Shown here: in pieces, positions 9,407 to 19,130 of the stretch
Numbering within the stretch: position 1 is the stretch's first letter
Layout of the letters: every line of letters starts with the position of its first letter
Assembly: GCA_004143605.1 (NCBI GenBank)
Contig: AWVY01000064.1
Span: 62,410 to 102,147 of the forward strand
Direction: 5' to 3'
DNA: 39,738 nucleotides
Source: Desulforamulus aquiferis
GTDB taxonomy: Bacteria; Bacillota; Desulfotomaculia; Desulfotomaculales; Desulfotomaculaceae
Translations under genes and position numbers: made by a program
Notes under the pieces: model-generated
Seen by the model: the letters and a program-made list of their open reading frames with translations, nothing else
Told to the model about the DNA's origin: nothing
Databases searched by the model: none

Positions 9407-10186
9407 TTACCACCCAGAGGGTATAAAGGATGAAAGGGCAGTTAAAGCACCCACAATTGTCACAACTACCACTACAATTAGGGCAACTACTGGGGTGAAA
9501 ACAACGGCCAGGGCACGGCCTGTACTTAGCTTATGGGCCTCCCGGATACCGATGGTAAGGAGTGCAATTCCCCAAACCAATACAATTAATCCACCAATCG
9601 TGTTTACCACTGTGGCCATTCTCGGTATGGCTAGGGTTGTTAAAACCTCCAGGGGAATCAGCAGAGCACCGGGCAGCCCCGCCAGGCCGTACATTACAAA
9701 TACCGTCTTGGCCCTGCCGTTACCGCCATAAAACTCCGCTAATAGATGAAGCAGTGCGCTATAAAAGAACCACTTTAAAAAATAAAAGATGGTCCCCAGA
9801 AAGGCTAATACCGGCGCAGCGCCCGAAGCCTCGGAGAAGATCATTGCTTGGGTGAAGGGCAGCCCCATCTCCAGGCCAAGATTTCTTGTCCCTCCGTAGG
9901 CAGATGTATATAATCCAGTAAGCAGTTCCACCAAGGCCAGGGCTATGACGATAAGGAAGGTGGCTCCCACGGGAGGATTTTGGGCAATTCTTCCCATTGT
10001 CTTAAGGGGATCAAAGAGCACTCCATAGATGATATCGTAGTAACTCAGGGGTGGATAATTCTCCTCCTCCGCCTGGTTGGCATACTCCTGTACCCCTACC
10101 TCGGCGGTGCTGCAATCAGATATATTTTCCTCTTTAGCAGGGTTAATGGGCTGTTCCTCAAGGTTTTTATCTTTGAAGTCTGTCAA
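9407..10186 (-). CDS. Yip1-family membrane protein
   Basis: An intact 259-residue integral membrane protein of the Yip1 family, whose bacterial role is not established. It starts at TTG 10186 with GGAGG nine bases upstream. A soluble acidic N-terminus of about 45 residues is followed by YYDIIYGVLFDPLKTMGRIAQ, the amphipathic segment that typically opens these domains (partial quote), and about five hydrophobic helices. The last helix is a valine-rich run near residues 228-250. It lies downstream of sppA in the same direction with a 58-base gap, so the two may be co-transcribed. Confidence 0.78.
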   Translation of the reverse strand: MTDFKDKNLEEQPINPAKEENISDCSTAEVGVQEYANQAEEENYPPLSYYDIIYGVLFDPLKTMGRIAQNPPVGATFLIVIALALVELLTGLYTSAYGGTRNLGLEMGLPFTQAMIFSEASGAAPVLAFLGTIFYFLKWFFYSALLHLLAEFYGGNGRAKTVFVMYGLAGLPGALLIPLEVLTTLAIPRMATVVNTIGGLIVLVWGIALLTIGIREAHKLSTGRALAVVFTPVVALIVVVVVTIVGALTALSSFIPSGW

Positions 10187-10244
10187 TAAACTTTACCTCC
10201 ATCCTAATTATTCATGGGTAGGGGTGTGGTCTTGGGGTCAGGCA

Positions 10245-11140
10245 TTAGTAGTAGCCTTCCAGGGGGATGGGCAGTATATTTGAACGACCCTGGATTCCTC
10301 CCAAAAAGTCCCGCCAAAAACCACCCGGACCCCTCATCTCCACCAAATCAGGTTCCCCCTCAATTTTGGCCAATTGGGCCGCCAGGTCCACTGCTTCTTG
10401 GAAATTGCCTAATTCATCCACTAAACCCAATTCCTTGGCCTGTTTTCCCGAGTAGATACGACCGTCAGCCAGTGTTCTGGCCCTGTCCATATCCAGGTTG
10501 CGTCCCTCCGCCACCACTTTTACAAATTCCTCGTAGCTGTCATCTATGAGGCTTTGAAAGATTTGGGCCTCTTCAGGTGAAATATCCTTGTTGGTAGCTC
10601 CCATATCCTTGTAAGGTCCGGTGGTAAAGTTTATGGTCTCAACACCAATTTTTTCATATAGCTCTTTCAGCTTGGTAATCTGAATTATAACCCAATGCTG
10701 CCGGTTAAAGTGGAGGGGTTGGCCACAATTTTATCAGCCTTAGCTGAGATCCAGTAGCCTCCCGAGGCAGCCATTTCACCCATGGACGCCACAACCGGCT
10801 TACCTGCCTCCCTTACACGTTCAACCTCTTGACCTATTTCATCGGAACCTACCGTTGTGCCGCCCCCGGTATTAAGCCGCAGCACCACAGCCCTAATGTC
10901 AGGGTTCTCCCGGGCCCGCTTAAGCTCCTCAACGATTCTGTCTGCCGCCGCCACTCCCCCGGTATTAAATCCTCCGGGGCTTGAGGAAACAATTTGTCCC
11001 TCTATACGAATAACAGCTATCTGTCCACCGGCACCTTCTCTATCCGCACTGTCTCCGGTATCCCCCTGGAAAACCATGGCTGCAGCCAAGGAAACCAGCA
11101 CCAGGCCAATCACCACTCCCGTTATTAACTTGCGACGCAA
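10245..11140 (-). CDS. sppA: Signal peptide peptidase SppA, one frame break
   Basis: A membrane-bound serine protease of family S49 that degrades leftover signal peptides. I start it at TTG 11140 (MRRKLITGVVIGLVLV), where AGGGAG lies nine bases upstream; the longer TTG frame to 11188 has no ribosome site. One N-terminal membrane helix is followed by the protease domain. The catalytic Ser is in MGEMAASGGYWIS and the general-base Lys in GRIYSGKQAKELGLVDE. A lost G near 10690 breaks the frame after TGSIG, and VIIQITKLKELYEKIG follows in the next frame. Restored length is 298 residues, as in the short Gram-positive form. Confidence 0.92.
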
Positions 11141-11259
11141 AATAATCAACTCCCTGTTTTGGCTTATAGGTATTTCTTTAAGTTTCAAATTGGCTTAAGA
11201 CAGGACCCCTATTAGCTTACGCCCCTTCATCAAAATAATACCTTATAATGAAGGTTTAC

Positions 11260-11298
11260 CTAATAAAAAGAAAAGCTCTGGTAAAGTATACCAAAGCT
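11260..11298 (-). terminator. Intrinsic terminator after pyrG
   Basis: AGCTCTGGTA (11274-11283) pairs with TACCAAAGCT (11289-11298) with one G-U pair. On the minus strand TTTTCTTTTTATT follows. It lies 34 bases past the pyrG stop. Confidence 0.75.
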
Positions 11299-11331
11299 GT
11301 CTTCTTATAATATAGTCCCTTATTCCTGTTT

Positions 11332-12932
<1,601 letters not shown>

Positions 12933-12976
12933 GGTTGCCTCCTGTCAAAATCAGTTGAATTTTGGCTGCCTATCCC

Positions 12977-13005
12977 ATTCTAACGATCGGGACTTGTCCT
13001 GTCAA
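12977..13005 (-). promoter_or_regulatory. Promoter for pyrG
   Basis: On the minus strand TTGACA (13000-13005) is 17 bases from TAGAAT (12977-12982), a near-consensus vegetative promoter. The leader starts G-rich (GGGATAGG), but I see no terminator hairpin of the kind used for G-stuttering attenuation of pyrG in Bacillus. Confidence 0.72.
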
Positions 13006-13009
13006 TACT

Positions 13010-13174
13010 TTAGCTTCCCCACCCAAATCTTATTGCCAGCATATAGCCGATAAAAATCCCCACAATTCCCATAACCCCTGGCATTGTCTGGGGGGCAGGA
13101 ACGGGAAGCTTCAAGATAGCAAAAATGAGGCCCACCGCGACCCCGGTAGCGGTGGACAAGATAATCTCCTTCAT
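13010..13174 (-). CDS. XapX-domain small membrane protein
   Basis: A 54-residue hydrophobic protein starting at ATG 13174, 15 bases after the argS stop. It has two membrane segments, TATGVAVGLIFAIL and MGIVGIFIGYMLAIRFG, joined by KLPVPAPQTMPGVMG, the signature of the XapX family (DUF1427). The function of the family is unknown. The ribosome site is weak (GGGAAGAAG), so it may depend on translation of argS. The reading frame is intact and the family match is clear despite its size. Confidence 0.8.
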   Translation of the reverse strand: MKEIILSTATGVAVGLIFAILKLPVPAPQTMPGVMGIVGIFIGYMLAIRFGWGS

Positions 13175-13189
13175 AAAAAACTTCTTCCC

Positions 13190-14874
13190 TTACATTTTTT
13201 CCGGTGCTGTCAAGCCCAGGAGACCCAGGGCATTTCGCAGCACTATACGTACACAATTCACCAATACCAGGCGGGTATTAGAGAGCTCTTCATTTTCCGT
13301 TATAACCCGGTGACTATTATAGAAGCTGTGGAACAGTCCCGCCAAGTCATGCATATAACGAGCAATTCTATGGGGGGAGAGCAGTTCAGCCGCAGAGGCA
13401 ATTTCTTCAGGGAAATCAGCCAGCTTTCTTAATAGGGCCAGCTCCGCTTCTTCTGTTAAGAGGGAGGCATTTATGTTTTCCACCGGAGGCAGAAAACGTC
13501 CCTGTTCCTGCAGCTGGCGTAATATACTGCAAATACGGGCATGGGCATACTGGATGTAGAACACCGGATTATCATTGGTTTGTGATTTAGCCAGATCCAA
13601 GTCAAACTCCAGGTGGCTGTCGGGGCTGCGCATAACAAAGAAGTATCTGGCGGCATCCCGGCCCACTTCTTCGACCAGTTCCTCCAGGGTTACAAATTGG
13701 CCTGTCCGCTTGGACATGCGCACAATTTCTCCCCCCCTGTAGAGACGAACCAGCTGCATTAAGATTATGTGTAAATTATCCCGATTGTAGCCTAGGGCTT
13801 CCATAGAACCCTTCATGCGGTTGACATGGCCATGGTGGTCAGCCCCCCAAATATCAATGACCCAATCAAAGCCCCGTTCAAATTTGTTCCAATGGTATGC
13901 TATGTCAGCTGCAAAGTATGTGGGTATGCCGCTTGATCTGACCAGCACCTCGTCCTTTTCATCACCAAAATCAGTTGCCTTAAACCACAGGGCATTTTCA
14001 TTCTCATATATGAAGCCTCTCTTATGAAGCTCGTCAAGGGTTTTTTGAATGGCTCCACTGTCATGCAGGGACTGCTCGGAAAACCATTCATCGTAAACAA
14101 CTCCAAAGTCAAGGAGTGTGCTTTTAATTTGGGCTAGCTTTTCCTGCAGTGCATAGGCAGCAAGGGTCTGGCGGCGAACTGCTTCCTCAGCATCGGCCAG
14201 TTCCCGGCCATGTTTTTCTATATAACCCTTTACTGTATCGGTGATGTCCTCCCCATGGTAGCCTTCCTCGGGCATAGCAATGTCCTGCCCCAATTGCTGT
14301 AAGAAGCGTACCTCCAGGATCGGCCAAAGTTTTCTATTTGATTTCCTGCGTCGTTAATATAGTATTCACGACTGACCCTATACCCGGCAAAGTCCAATAT
14401 GGCTGCCAGGCTATCTCCCAGTGCTGCTCCCCTGGCATTACCCATGTGCAAAAGGCCGGTGGGATTAGCACTTACGAACTCTACCTGCACCCGGCGTCCA
14501 TCACCTATTTCCTGACGACCGTAGTTCCTATCTTCACTGGAAATTAGGGGCATGACCCCGTAAACCCAGCCAGGTTCCAAATAAAAATTAATAAAGCCCG
14601 GGCCCGCAATTTCTACCCGCTCTACCCCGGTTCCTTTGAGATCCAGGTTGTCTACGATTGCTTCAGCGATCTTCCTCGGTGCCATCTTAGCAGACCGAGC
14701 CAATTGCATGGCCAGATTGGAAGCGAAGTCACCATGGCCCTTTTCCCTGGGCACCTCAATTACTACCTCGGGTATCTCGACCTGATTAATGCTACCCTTT
14801 TCCATGGCTCCTTCAATGGCCTTTTGTACTCCTTGGGCCAGAGTTTTTCTAATGGTCTCCACCAATCCTTGCAA
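13190..14874 (-). CDS. argS: Arginyl-tRNA synthetase, one frame break
   Basis: A class I synthetase that charges tRNA-Arg. The start is TTG 14874 with AAGGAGG nine bases upstream. The N-terminal tRNA-binding domain is followed by the HIGH motif as [16 protein letters not shown], by [12 protein letters not shown], and by the KMSKS motif as [14 protein letters not shown]. The C-terminal anticodon-binding helical domain ends [10 protein letters not shown]. One lost base near 14320 (NQIENFGRS, then [14 protein letters not shown] in the next frame) splits the gene; restored length is 561 residues. It overlaps the end of the DUF1934 gene by 26 bases, so the two are probably translated together. Confidence 0.95.
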
Positions 14875-15300
14875 CGGGTTTATCCTCCTTAATATGTATA
14901 TCTAAAGAATTTCTACCTACTTTGGCATGATTTAATTCTAATTCATATTCTAGCTTAATACTTCCCCCTAGGTCTGTCAAGTCAACCTCAATGTTCCACG
15001 CTTAACTGCCATATCCAAATTGCCGAAGGAAGTTTGGTAGCAAGAGCGATGCAGTTTACCCAGTTCAAATACCTGTCTGTTATTGACACTGCCGCTACGG
15101 ACCAGGGTTATTACCCGCCCTTGAACTTTAATTGATGTGGTGGCATTTTCCATGCCGGTTACAGCCGTTTCTTTGTAGATGATATAGTAGCTGTCTCCCC
15201 TTTTGTAAAAAGAACCGGGAGAGGTAAGCTCTATAATTTCCGTTTCATTATCCAGATCTGTCCGGCTAGACTTAACTTTGACCAATACATTTTTCCCCAA
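14849..15300 (-). CDS. DUF1934 (YwiB-type) beta-barrel protein, one frame break
   Basis: A small protein of the DUF1934 family, related to calycin-like barrels; its function is unknown, though it is often found next to argS in Firmicutes. I start it at TTG 15300 (GKNVLVKVKSSRTD) behind AAGAGGTG; the longer GTG frame to 15375 lacks a ribosome site. Recognisable parts are ETEIIELTSPGSFYKRGDSY, YKETAVTGMENATTSIKV and VFELGKLHRSCYQTSFG. A lost base near 14990 breaks the frame; VDLTDLGGSIKLEYELELN follows in the next frame and ends at 14849, inside argS. Restored length is 150 residues. Confidence 0.85.
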
Positions 15301-15370
15301 AAGGCCTACACCTCTTAATTTTATTCCTTGACAATATTTTAACCCATATTTCAGGTGTGCTATTATAAGG

Positions 15371-15416
15371 TACACATTAAAAGAGCGGAACTGGCGTTCC
15401 GCTCTTTTAATGTGTA
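15371..15416 (-). terminator. Long perfect hairpin terminator after dsrD
   Basis: A 20-base-pair perfect stem (15371-15390 with 15397-15416) closes on the six-base loop CTGGCG. The arms hold AAAAGAGCGGAA and TTCCGCTCTTTT, so a T-rich tract is part of the stem on either strand. It lies 25 bases past the dsrD stop and should end the dsrABD transcript. Confidence 0.88.
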
Positions 15417-15440
15417 AGTATTAAATGTCTTACTGCTTTT

Positions 15441-15644
15441 CTAGCCTGGAGTATGGTCGCGTCCAGCTAGGGTAACAAAAGAAGTACCAATATACAGGTA
15501 CTCAATCTTACCTTCTTTAGCCAGGTCAGAGCAAGCCTTGTCAACTTCTTTCTTTTTGAAGCCAAGCTTCTCAGCGATTACACGGGGCTTCTCTTTGCTA
15601 ACACCTTCAAGATACTCGAGGATTTTAGCTTTAATTTCTTCCAT
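15441..15644 (-). CDS. dsrD: DsrD, small winged-helix protein of sulfite reduction
   Basis: DsrD is a 67-residue winged-helix protein found with dsrAB in sulfate reducers; published work links it to stimulation of DsrAB activity. The sequence MEEIKAKILEYLEG with KKEVDKACSDLAKEGKIEYL is a full-length match. It starts at ATG 15644 behind GGTGGTG and is intact. It follows dsrB after 115 bases that hold a very stable GC hairpin, and is followed by a long perfect terminator, so it closes the dsrABD operon. Confidence 0.96.
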   Translation of the reverse strand: MEEIKAKILEYLEGVSKEKPRVIAEKLGFKKKEVDKACSDLAKEGKIEYLYIGTSFVTLAGRDHTPG

Positions 15645-15697
15645 TTAAATACACCACCGTTTCTTACCATCCTGTCGGGTGGTACATATATTCAGAC

Positions 15698-15719
15698 GCC
15701 GCCGCCAATCGGCGGCGGC
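15698..15719 (-). other. GC-only hairpin between dsrB and dsrD
   Basis: GCCGCCGCC (15698-15706) and GGCGGCGGC (15711-15719) form a perfect nine-base stem on a four-base loop. No U-tract follows on the minus strand (GTCTGAATAT on that side is upstream; AGAATAAG follows), so it is more likely an mRNA processing or stability element than a terminator. Confidence 0.65.
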
Positions 15720-15759
15720 ATTCTGTTCTTATTATACGCCCAACTAAGCGGCTATATTC

Positions 15760-16818
15760 TTACCACTTAAATTGAGTTGTGCTTCTGAATGTGGTCTGCG
15801 CCAAGGTGAAGTCGTCGATGTGCTTGTCAGTGAATTCAAGGCCGGACAGCTCGAAGAATTTCTCCCAGCTAATGCGGTCGATCCACTCAGCCATACGCTC
15901 ACCAGGCTGTGCATTGGCTGCCCACAGTTCAACCAGGTTCTTAACTGCTTCAACAGTCTCCGGCCAGCGGGGAGGATTGTTGGGCAGGAAGGGGATGGCC
16001 AAACGAGAGAATCTGGGGCCAATACGGCTGTTGGAAATCTTACCACCAACCCAGATGGACACAGCATCGTTCTTAGGATCGATAATGTGAACAGATGGGC
16101 ACATGGTGTAGCAGTTACCGCAGTACATGCAGCGCTCAGCTTTGATGTCTACGGACTTAAGCTTAGGATTCGGACGGATAGCTGCGGTGGGGCAGCTAGC
16201 GGTCAGAGTCGGGATTTCGCAAACCTTATGCAGGTTTTCGTGGTCAATGGTTGGTACAGTTCTGTGGATACCCAGGATAGCGATATCGGAGCAGTGAACA
16301 GCACCGCACATGTTCAGACAGCAAGCCAGGGCGATTCTCATCTTGGCAGGCAGCTTCATGCTGGTGAAGTATTCAAACAGCTCATCCATAACAGCCTTAA
16401 CGATACCGGAGGCATCGGTAGCAGGAGTATGGCAGTGTACCCAACCTTGAGTGTGCACGATGTTGGTAATGGAGTTACCAGTACCACCAACGGGAATACC
16501 CTTGGCATTCAGGTCTGCAATTAGAGGATCAATATTAGCTTCTTCACTGAGCAGGAACTCAATGTTGTTACGGCTGGTAAATCTCATGTAACCGTCGCAA
16601 TACTTGTCTGCAAGATCGCAGATTTCACGAATAAAGTAGATACTAACCAGACGCGGAGAAGCAGCACGTACAGTGTACAGCTTCGCTCCGGTTTCAGATA
16701 CGTGTACTAGAACGCCGGGCTTAAGAATTTCATGGTAGCTCCACTTGCCATAGTTTTCTTTGCAAATGGGGGGTAGCATGTCTCTATAGAGCGGCGGTCC
16801 GATATCAGTTCTTGCCAA
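15760..16818 (-). CDS. dsrB: Dissimilatory sulfite reductase beta subunit
   Basis: DsrB forms the cytoplasmic alpha2-beta2 enzyme with DsrA that reduces sulfite with siroheme and [4Fe-4S] clusters; the trisulfide product is carried on DsrC. The 352-residue protein is intact. The siroheme-proximal cluster ligands fit WVHCHTPA (Cys129) and [12 protein letters not shown] (Cys166, Cys167, Cys171). The inserted ferredoxin domain has [12 protein letters not shown] (Cys230, 233, 236, 240), with ASCPTAA at Cys209 completing a set. The start is TTG 16818 with GAGAGGTGA upstream. It follows dsrA after 60 bases in one operon. Confidence 0.98.
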   Translation of the reverse strand: MARTDIGPPLYRDMLPPICKENYGKWSYHEILKPGVLVHVSETGAKLYTVRAASPRLVSIYFIREICDLADKYCDGYMRFTSRNNIEFLLSEEANIDPLIADLNAKGIPVGGTGNSITNIVHTQGWVHCHTPATDASGIVKAVMDELFEYFTSMKLPAKMRIALACCLNMCGAVHCSDIAILGIHRTVPTIDHENLHKVCEIPTLTASCPTAAIRPNPKLKSVDIKAERCMYCGNCYTMCPSVHIIDPKNDAVSIWVGGKISNSRIGPRFSRLAIPFLPNNPPRWPETVEAVKNLVELWAANAQPGERMAEWIDRISWEKFFELSGLEFTDKHIDDFTLAQTTFRSTTQFKW

Positions 16819-16878
16819 TGTGGTTCACCTCTCCCCGTTTCATTTTTTTATGCGGCATTGCCTGCATATTATTCTAAA

Positions 16879-18075
16879 TTAGTCCTGAACAGTTTCTTCA
16901 GGCCACCAGAAGAAGAATGGGTTAGCACGTGGAGCCAGTACCATTTGAGGAATGGGCTCAAGCTCAACAGCGCGCAGGAAGTTACGCATTCCGAGGCGGA
17001 GGATTAGCTCACCAACACGCTCACGGGTCTTGCCGTTCTCATCCCACCACTCCCAAACTTTCTCAAGGAACTCTTTGAGTTCTTCGTAGGGAGGCTCAAG
17101 CTTCATGAAGGGTACGATTACCCAACCCATCATAGCGCCTTGCAGAATGGGAGCCTTACCACCGATTAGGATGGTAGCACCACGGTCGTCACCAGGACGC
17201 AGGGCTTTGCACATTTTGTTGATGCAGTGCATGCAACGGGTGCAGTTAGGATTGTCAATGGTTAGTTCGTTGCCATCAAAGCTCATGCACTTGGTAGGGC
17301 ACTTGTCAACTACTAAACCTTGAATATCGAAACCTTCAGCAGCGTATGCACGAACAGCTTCTTGGTTAATCTTAATATCGTCTCTCCAGGTACCCTGGAT
17401 GGAGATGTCAGAACGTGCGATGGAGGCTACACAGTCATTAGGGCAGCCGGAAACTTTGATTTTGCACTTGTAAGGCCACATTGGACGGTGCAGGTAATCC
17501 TGGAACTCGTTGGTCAGATCATGACAGATGTCGGTAGAATCGATCATGGCAAATTCGCAACGAGCGGGACCAGCACAGGAGCTGGGAGTACGCAGGTTGG
17601 AACCGGAACCACCCAGATCAAATGGATGCTCTTCAAAAGCAGATACTTCATCAAAAATTGTCTGAATGTGTTCGGTTTTTGTTCCCAGCAGAATCACGTC
17701 ACCAGTGGAACCGTGTAAGTTGGTCAGTCCACTACCGTATTTTTCCCACACATCACATACTTGACGCAGGGCTTTGGTGTGGTAGTACCAACCGGAAGGC
17801 TGGTTCAAACGCACGGTGTGGAAGTGTTCAACATGGGGGAATTGCTCGTGTACGTCAGAGTAGCGACCGATAACGCCACCACCATAACCCATAACACCTA
17901 CCAGACCACCGTGTTTCCAGTGGGCCTTTTTGTCCTCATAAGAAAGCTCCAGTTGACCAAGCAGGTCTTGGGCGGAAAGGTTGTTAGCAGCGGCTCTTTT
18001 AATTTCTGTTACGAAACTAGGCCACGGCCCTTTTTCGAGATCGTCCAAGAGAGGAGTTTTCTTGGCTTCGGTCAT
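16879..18075 (-). CDS. dsrA: Dissimilatory sulfite reductase alpha subunit
   Basis: DsrA is the partner of DsrB in sulfite reduction. I start it at ATG 18075 ([13 protein letters not shown]) behind GGAGGTGA; the longer GTG frame to 18150 would add 25 unrelated residues. The 398-residue protein is intact. Siroheme/[4Fe-4S] ligation uses Cys167-X5-Cys173 (CAGPARC) and Cys211-X3-Cys215 (CPNDC). The ferredoxin domain has Cys278, Cys281, Cys284 and Cys289 ([12 protein letters not shown]). Together with dsrB and dsrD it shows no frame break across 2.6 kb, unlike most neighbours. A 469-base upstream region contains candidate control sites. Confidence 0.98.
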   Translation of the reverse strand: MTEAKKTPLLDDLEKGPWPSFVTEIKRAAANNLSAQDLLGQLELSYEDKKAHWKHGGLVGVMGYGGGVIGRYSDVHEQFPHVEHFHTVRLNQPSGWYYHTKALRQVCDVWEKYGSGLTNLHGSTGDVILLGTKTEHIQTIFDEVSAFEEHPFDLGGSGSNLRTPSSCAGPARCEFAMIDSTDICHDLTNEFQDYLHRPMWPYKCKIKVSGCPNDCVASIARSDISIQGTWRDDIKINQEAVRAYAAEGFDIQGLVVDKCPTKCMSFDGNELTIDNPNCTRCMHCINKMCKALRPGDDRGATILIGGKAPILQGAMMGWVIVPFMKLEPPYEELKEFLEKVWEWWDENGKTRERVGELILRLGMRNFLRAVELEPIPQMVLAPRANPFFFWWPEETVQD

Positions 18076-18332
18076 TAAGTTCACCTCCGTTTTTTTGTGA
18101 AAAGGATATTTACTATCCCGCCATAAATGGCCAGCCTCTTTCCCAAACAAGGCGATTTTTCAAGTTTGGCTCGCTAGTTATAAATGGCATTTTGTAACTA
18201 GTTAAAAACCGAAAAACCAACTCAGTTAGACAAAAAAAGACAGACTTGTCCAACCTCGGAAAAGAAGGCAATAAGTTGTCTAAATTTGCACAATCAAACA
18301 CTTGTGTATGCAATATTCGCATCCACGTAAAG

Positions 18333-18360
18333 TTTATCACCTGTCCAGCCACTCTGTCAA
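18333..18360 (-). promoter_or_regulatory. Promoter candidate for dsrABD
   Basis: On the minus strand a perfect TTGACA (18355-18360) is 16 bases from GATAAA (18333-18338), which matches four of six -10 positions. Confidence 0.55.
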
Positions 18361-18440
18361 TAAATATTCGGCTCTTGGAAATGTGGAGTTTTTCACAAAA
18401 TCTGAATAGTGGTAAAATTTCTTAACAGCCAGAATTTTTT

Positions 18441-18460
18441 TGTGGTCATTTGTGGTCAGG
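18441..18460. promoter_or_regulatory. Tandem TGTGGTCA repeat upstream of the dsrA promoter
   Basis: TGTGGTCATT and TGTGGTCAGG follow each other exactly, a ten-base period equal to one helical turn, about 80 bases upstream of the -35. Two regulator monomers could bind on one face of the DNA. No regulator is identified. Confidence 0.45.
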
Positions 18461-18527
18461 CGATACGATTTAGATTATAGCATAATGAAGCCAGGCTTGT
18501 CCCGATGGTAATTATGGAATTACAGGA

Positions 18528-18546
18528 AATGCTGCCTTGCAGCATT
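18528..18546 (-). terminator. Hairpin at the iorB stop codon
   Basis: AATGCTGC (18528-18535) and GCAGCATT (18539-18546) form a perfect eight-base stem on a three-base loop, with two stop-codon bases (18545-18546) in the stem. Only TCCTGTAATT follows, a poor U-tract. Confidence 0.45.
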
Positions 18547-19130
18547 AGCCCAGCAAGTATCCTTCTTCAAAGGCCTGTAAATTTACGTCGATAAATTTTT
18601 GAGGCACCCTCGCCCTGAGGCGGATAGCCAGGTTTCTTTTTCTATTGGAAGTTTTTTTGCCAGGATTCCCATGAGGACCACATTGGCAGCCTTGGGGTTG
18701 CCGCATTTTATGGCGATATCCAGGGCGTCGACTACCACAGTACTGGGAACTGCCCCTCTAACCTTTTCTAAGCAATCAGCAGGATAAACAGCCACTCCTG
18801 TTAATACAGGCACCGGAGCAATGGACTGATTATTGATGATTATATCCCGTCTGCCTTGAGAAAGGGCAGCCAGCGCATGGCCTCCATTTTTTCAAAGGCC
18901 AGTATTACGTCTGCCCCACCCCGGGAGATAATGGGCGAATAGACCCGTTCCCCCAGCCTTACCTGGGTTACCACAGATCCGCCCCGCTGGGCCATCCCTT
19001 TAATTTCTGAAACCTTAATGTCATAACCGGAAGCACCTGCTGCTTCGGCCAGTACTCTGGTGGCCAGGATAGTTCCTTGCCCCCCAACACCAACCAGTAA
19101 AATATCTAAGGGCTTAAGCATTTCCTTCAC
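18545..19130 (-). CDS. iorB: Indolepyruvate:ferredoxin oxidoreductase beta subunit, two frame breaks
   Basis: IorB is the gamma-domain-like subunit of indolepyruvate oxidoreductase, which with IorA interconverts aryl-pyruvates plus CoA and aryl-acetyl-CoA plus CO2, using ferredoxin. It starts with DILLVGVGGQGTILATRVLAEAA and contains VSEIKGMAQRGGSVVTQVRLG, the family signature (partial quotes). Lost bases near 18838 and 18630 cause the breaks; the C-terminus in the last frame reads RVPQKFIDVNLQAFEEGYLLG. Restored length is 195 residues. It overlaps the end of iorA by 17 bases, so the subunits are translated together. Confidence 0.92.

Larger units (their letters stand above)
18076..18544 (-). 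other. Control region upstream of dsrABD
   Basis: The 469 bases between iorB and dsrA hold a terminator hairpin at the iorB end, a tandem repeat (18441-18460), a promoter candidate (18333-18360), and an inverted repeat CTAGTTA (18174-18180) / TAACTAG (18195-18201). CCAAAC (18143-18148) and GTTTGG (18164-18169) form a second, short inverted pair. I saw no coding frame with a ribosome site here. The leader from the promoter candidate to dsrA would be about 250 bases, long enough for RNA-based control (inferred). Confidence 0.6.

Noticed and set aside
15772..16524. A 250-codon plus-strand frame opposite dsrB
   Set aside because: It is a mirror of dsrB codon bias, has no ribosome site and encodes no recognisable domain; dsrB on the other strand is certain.
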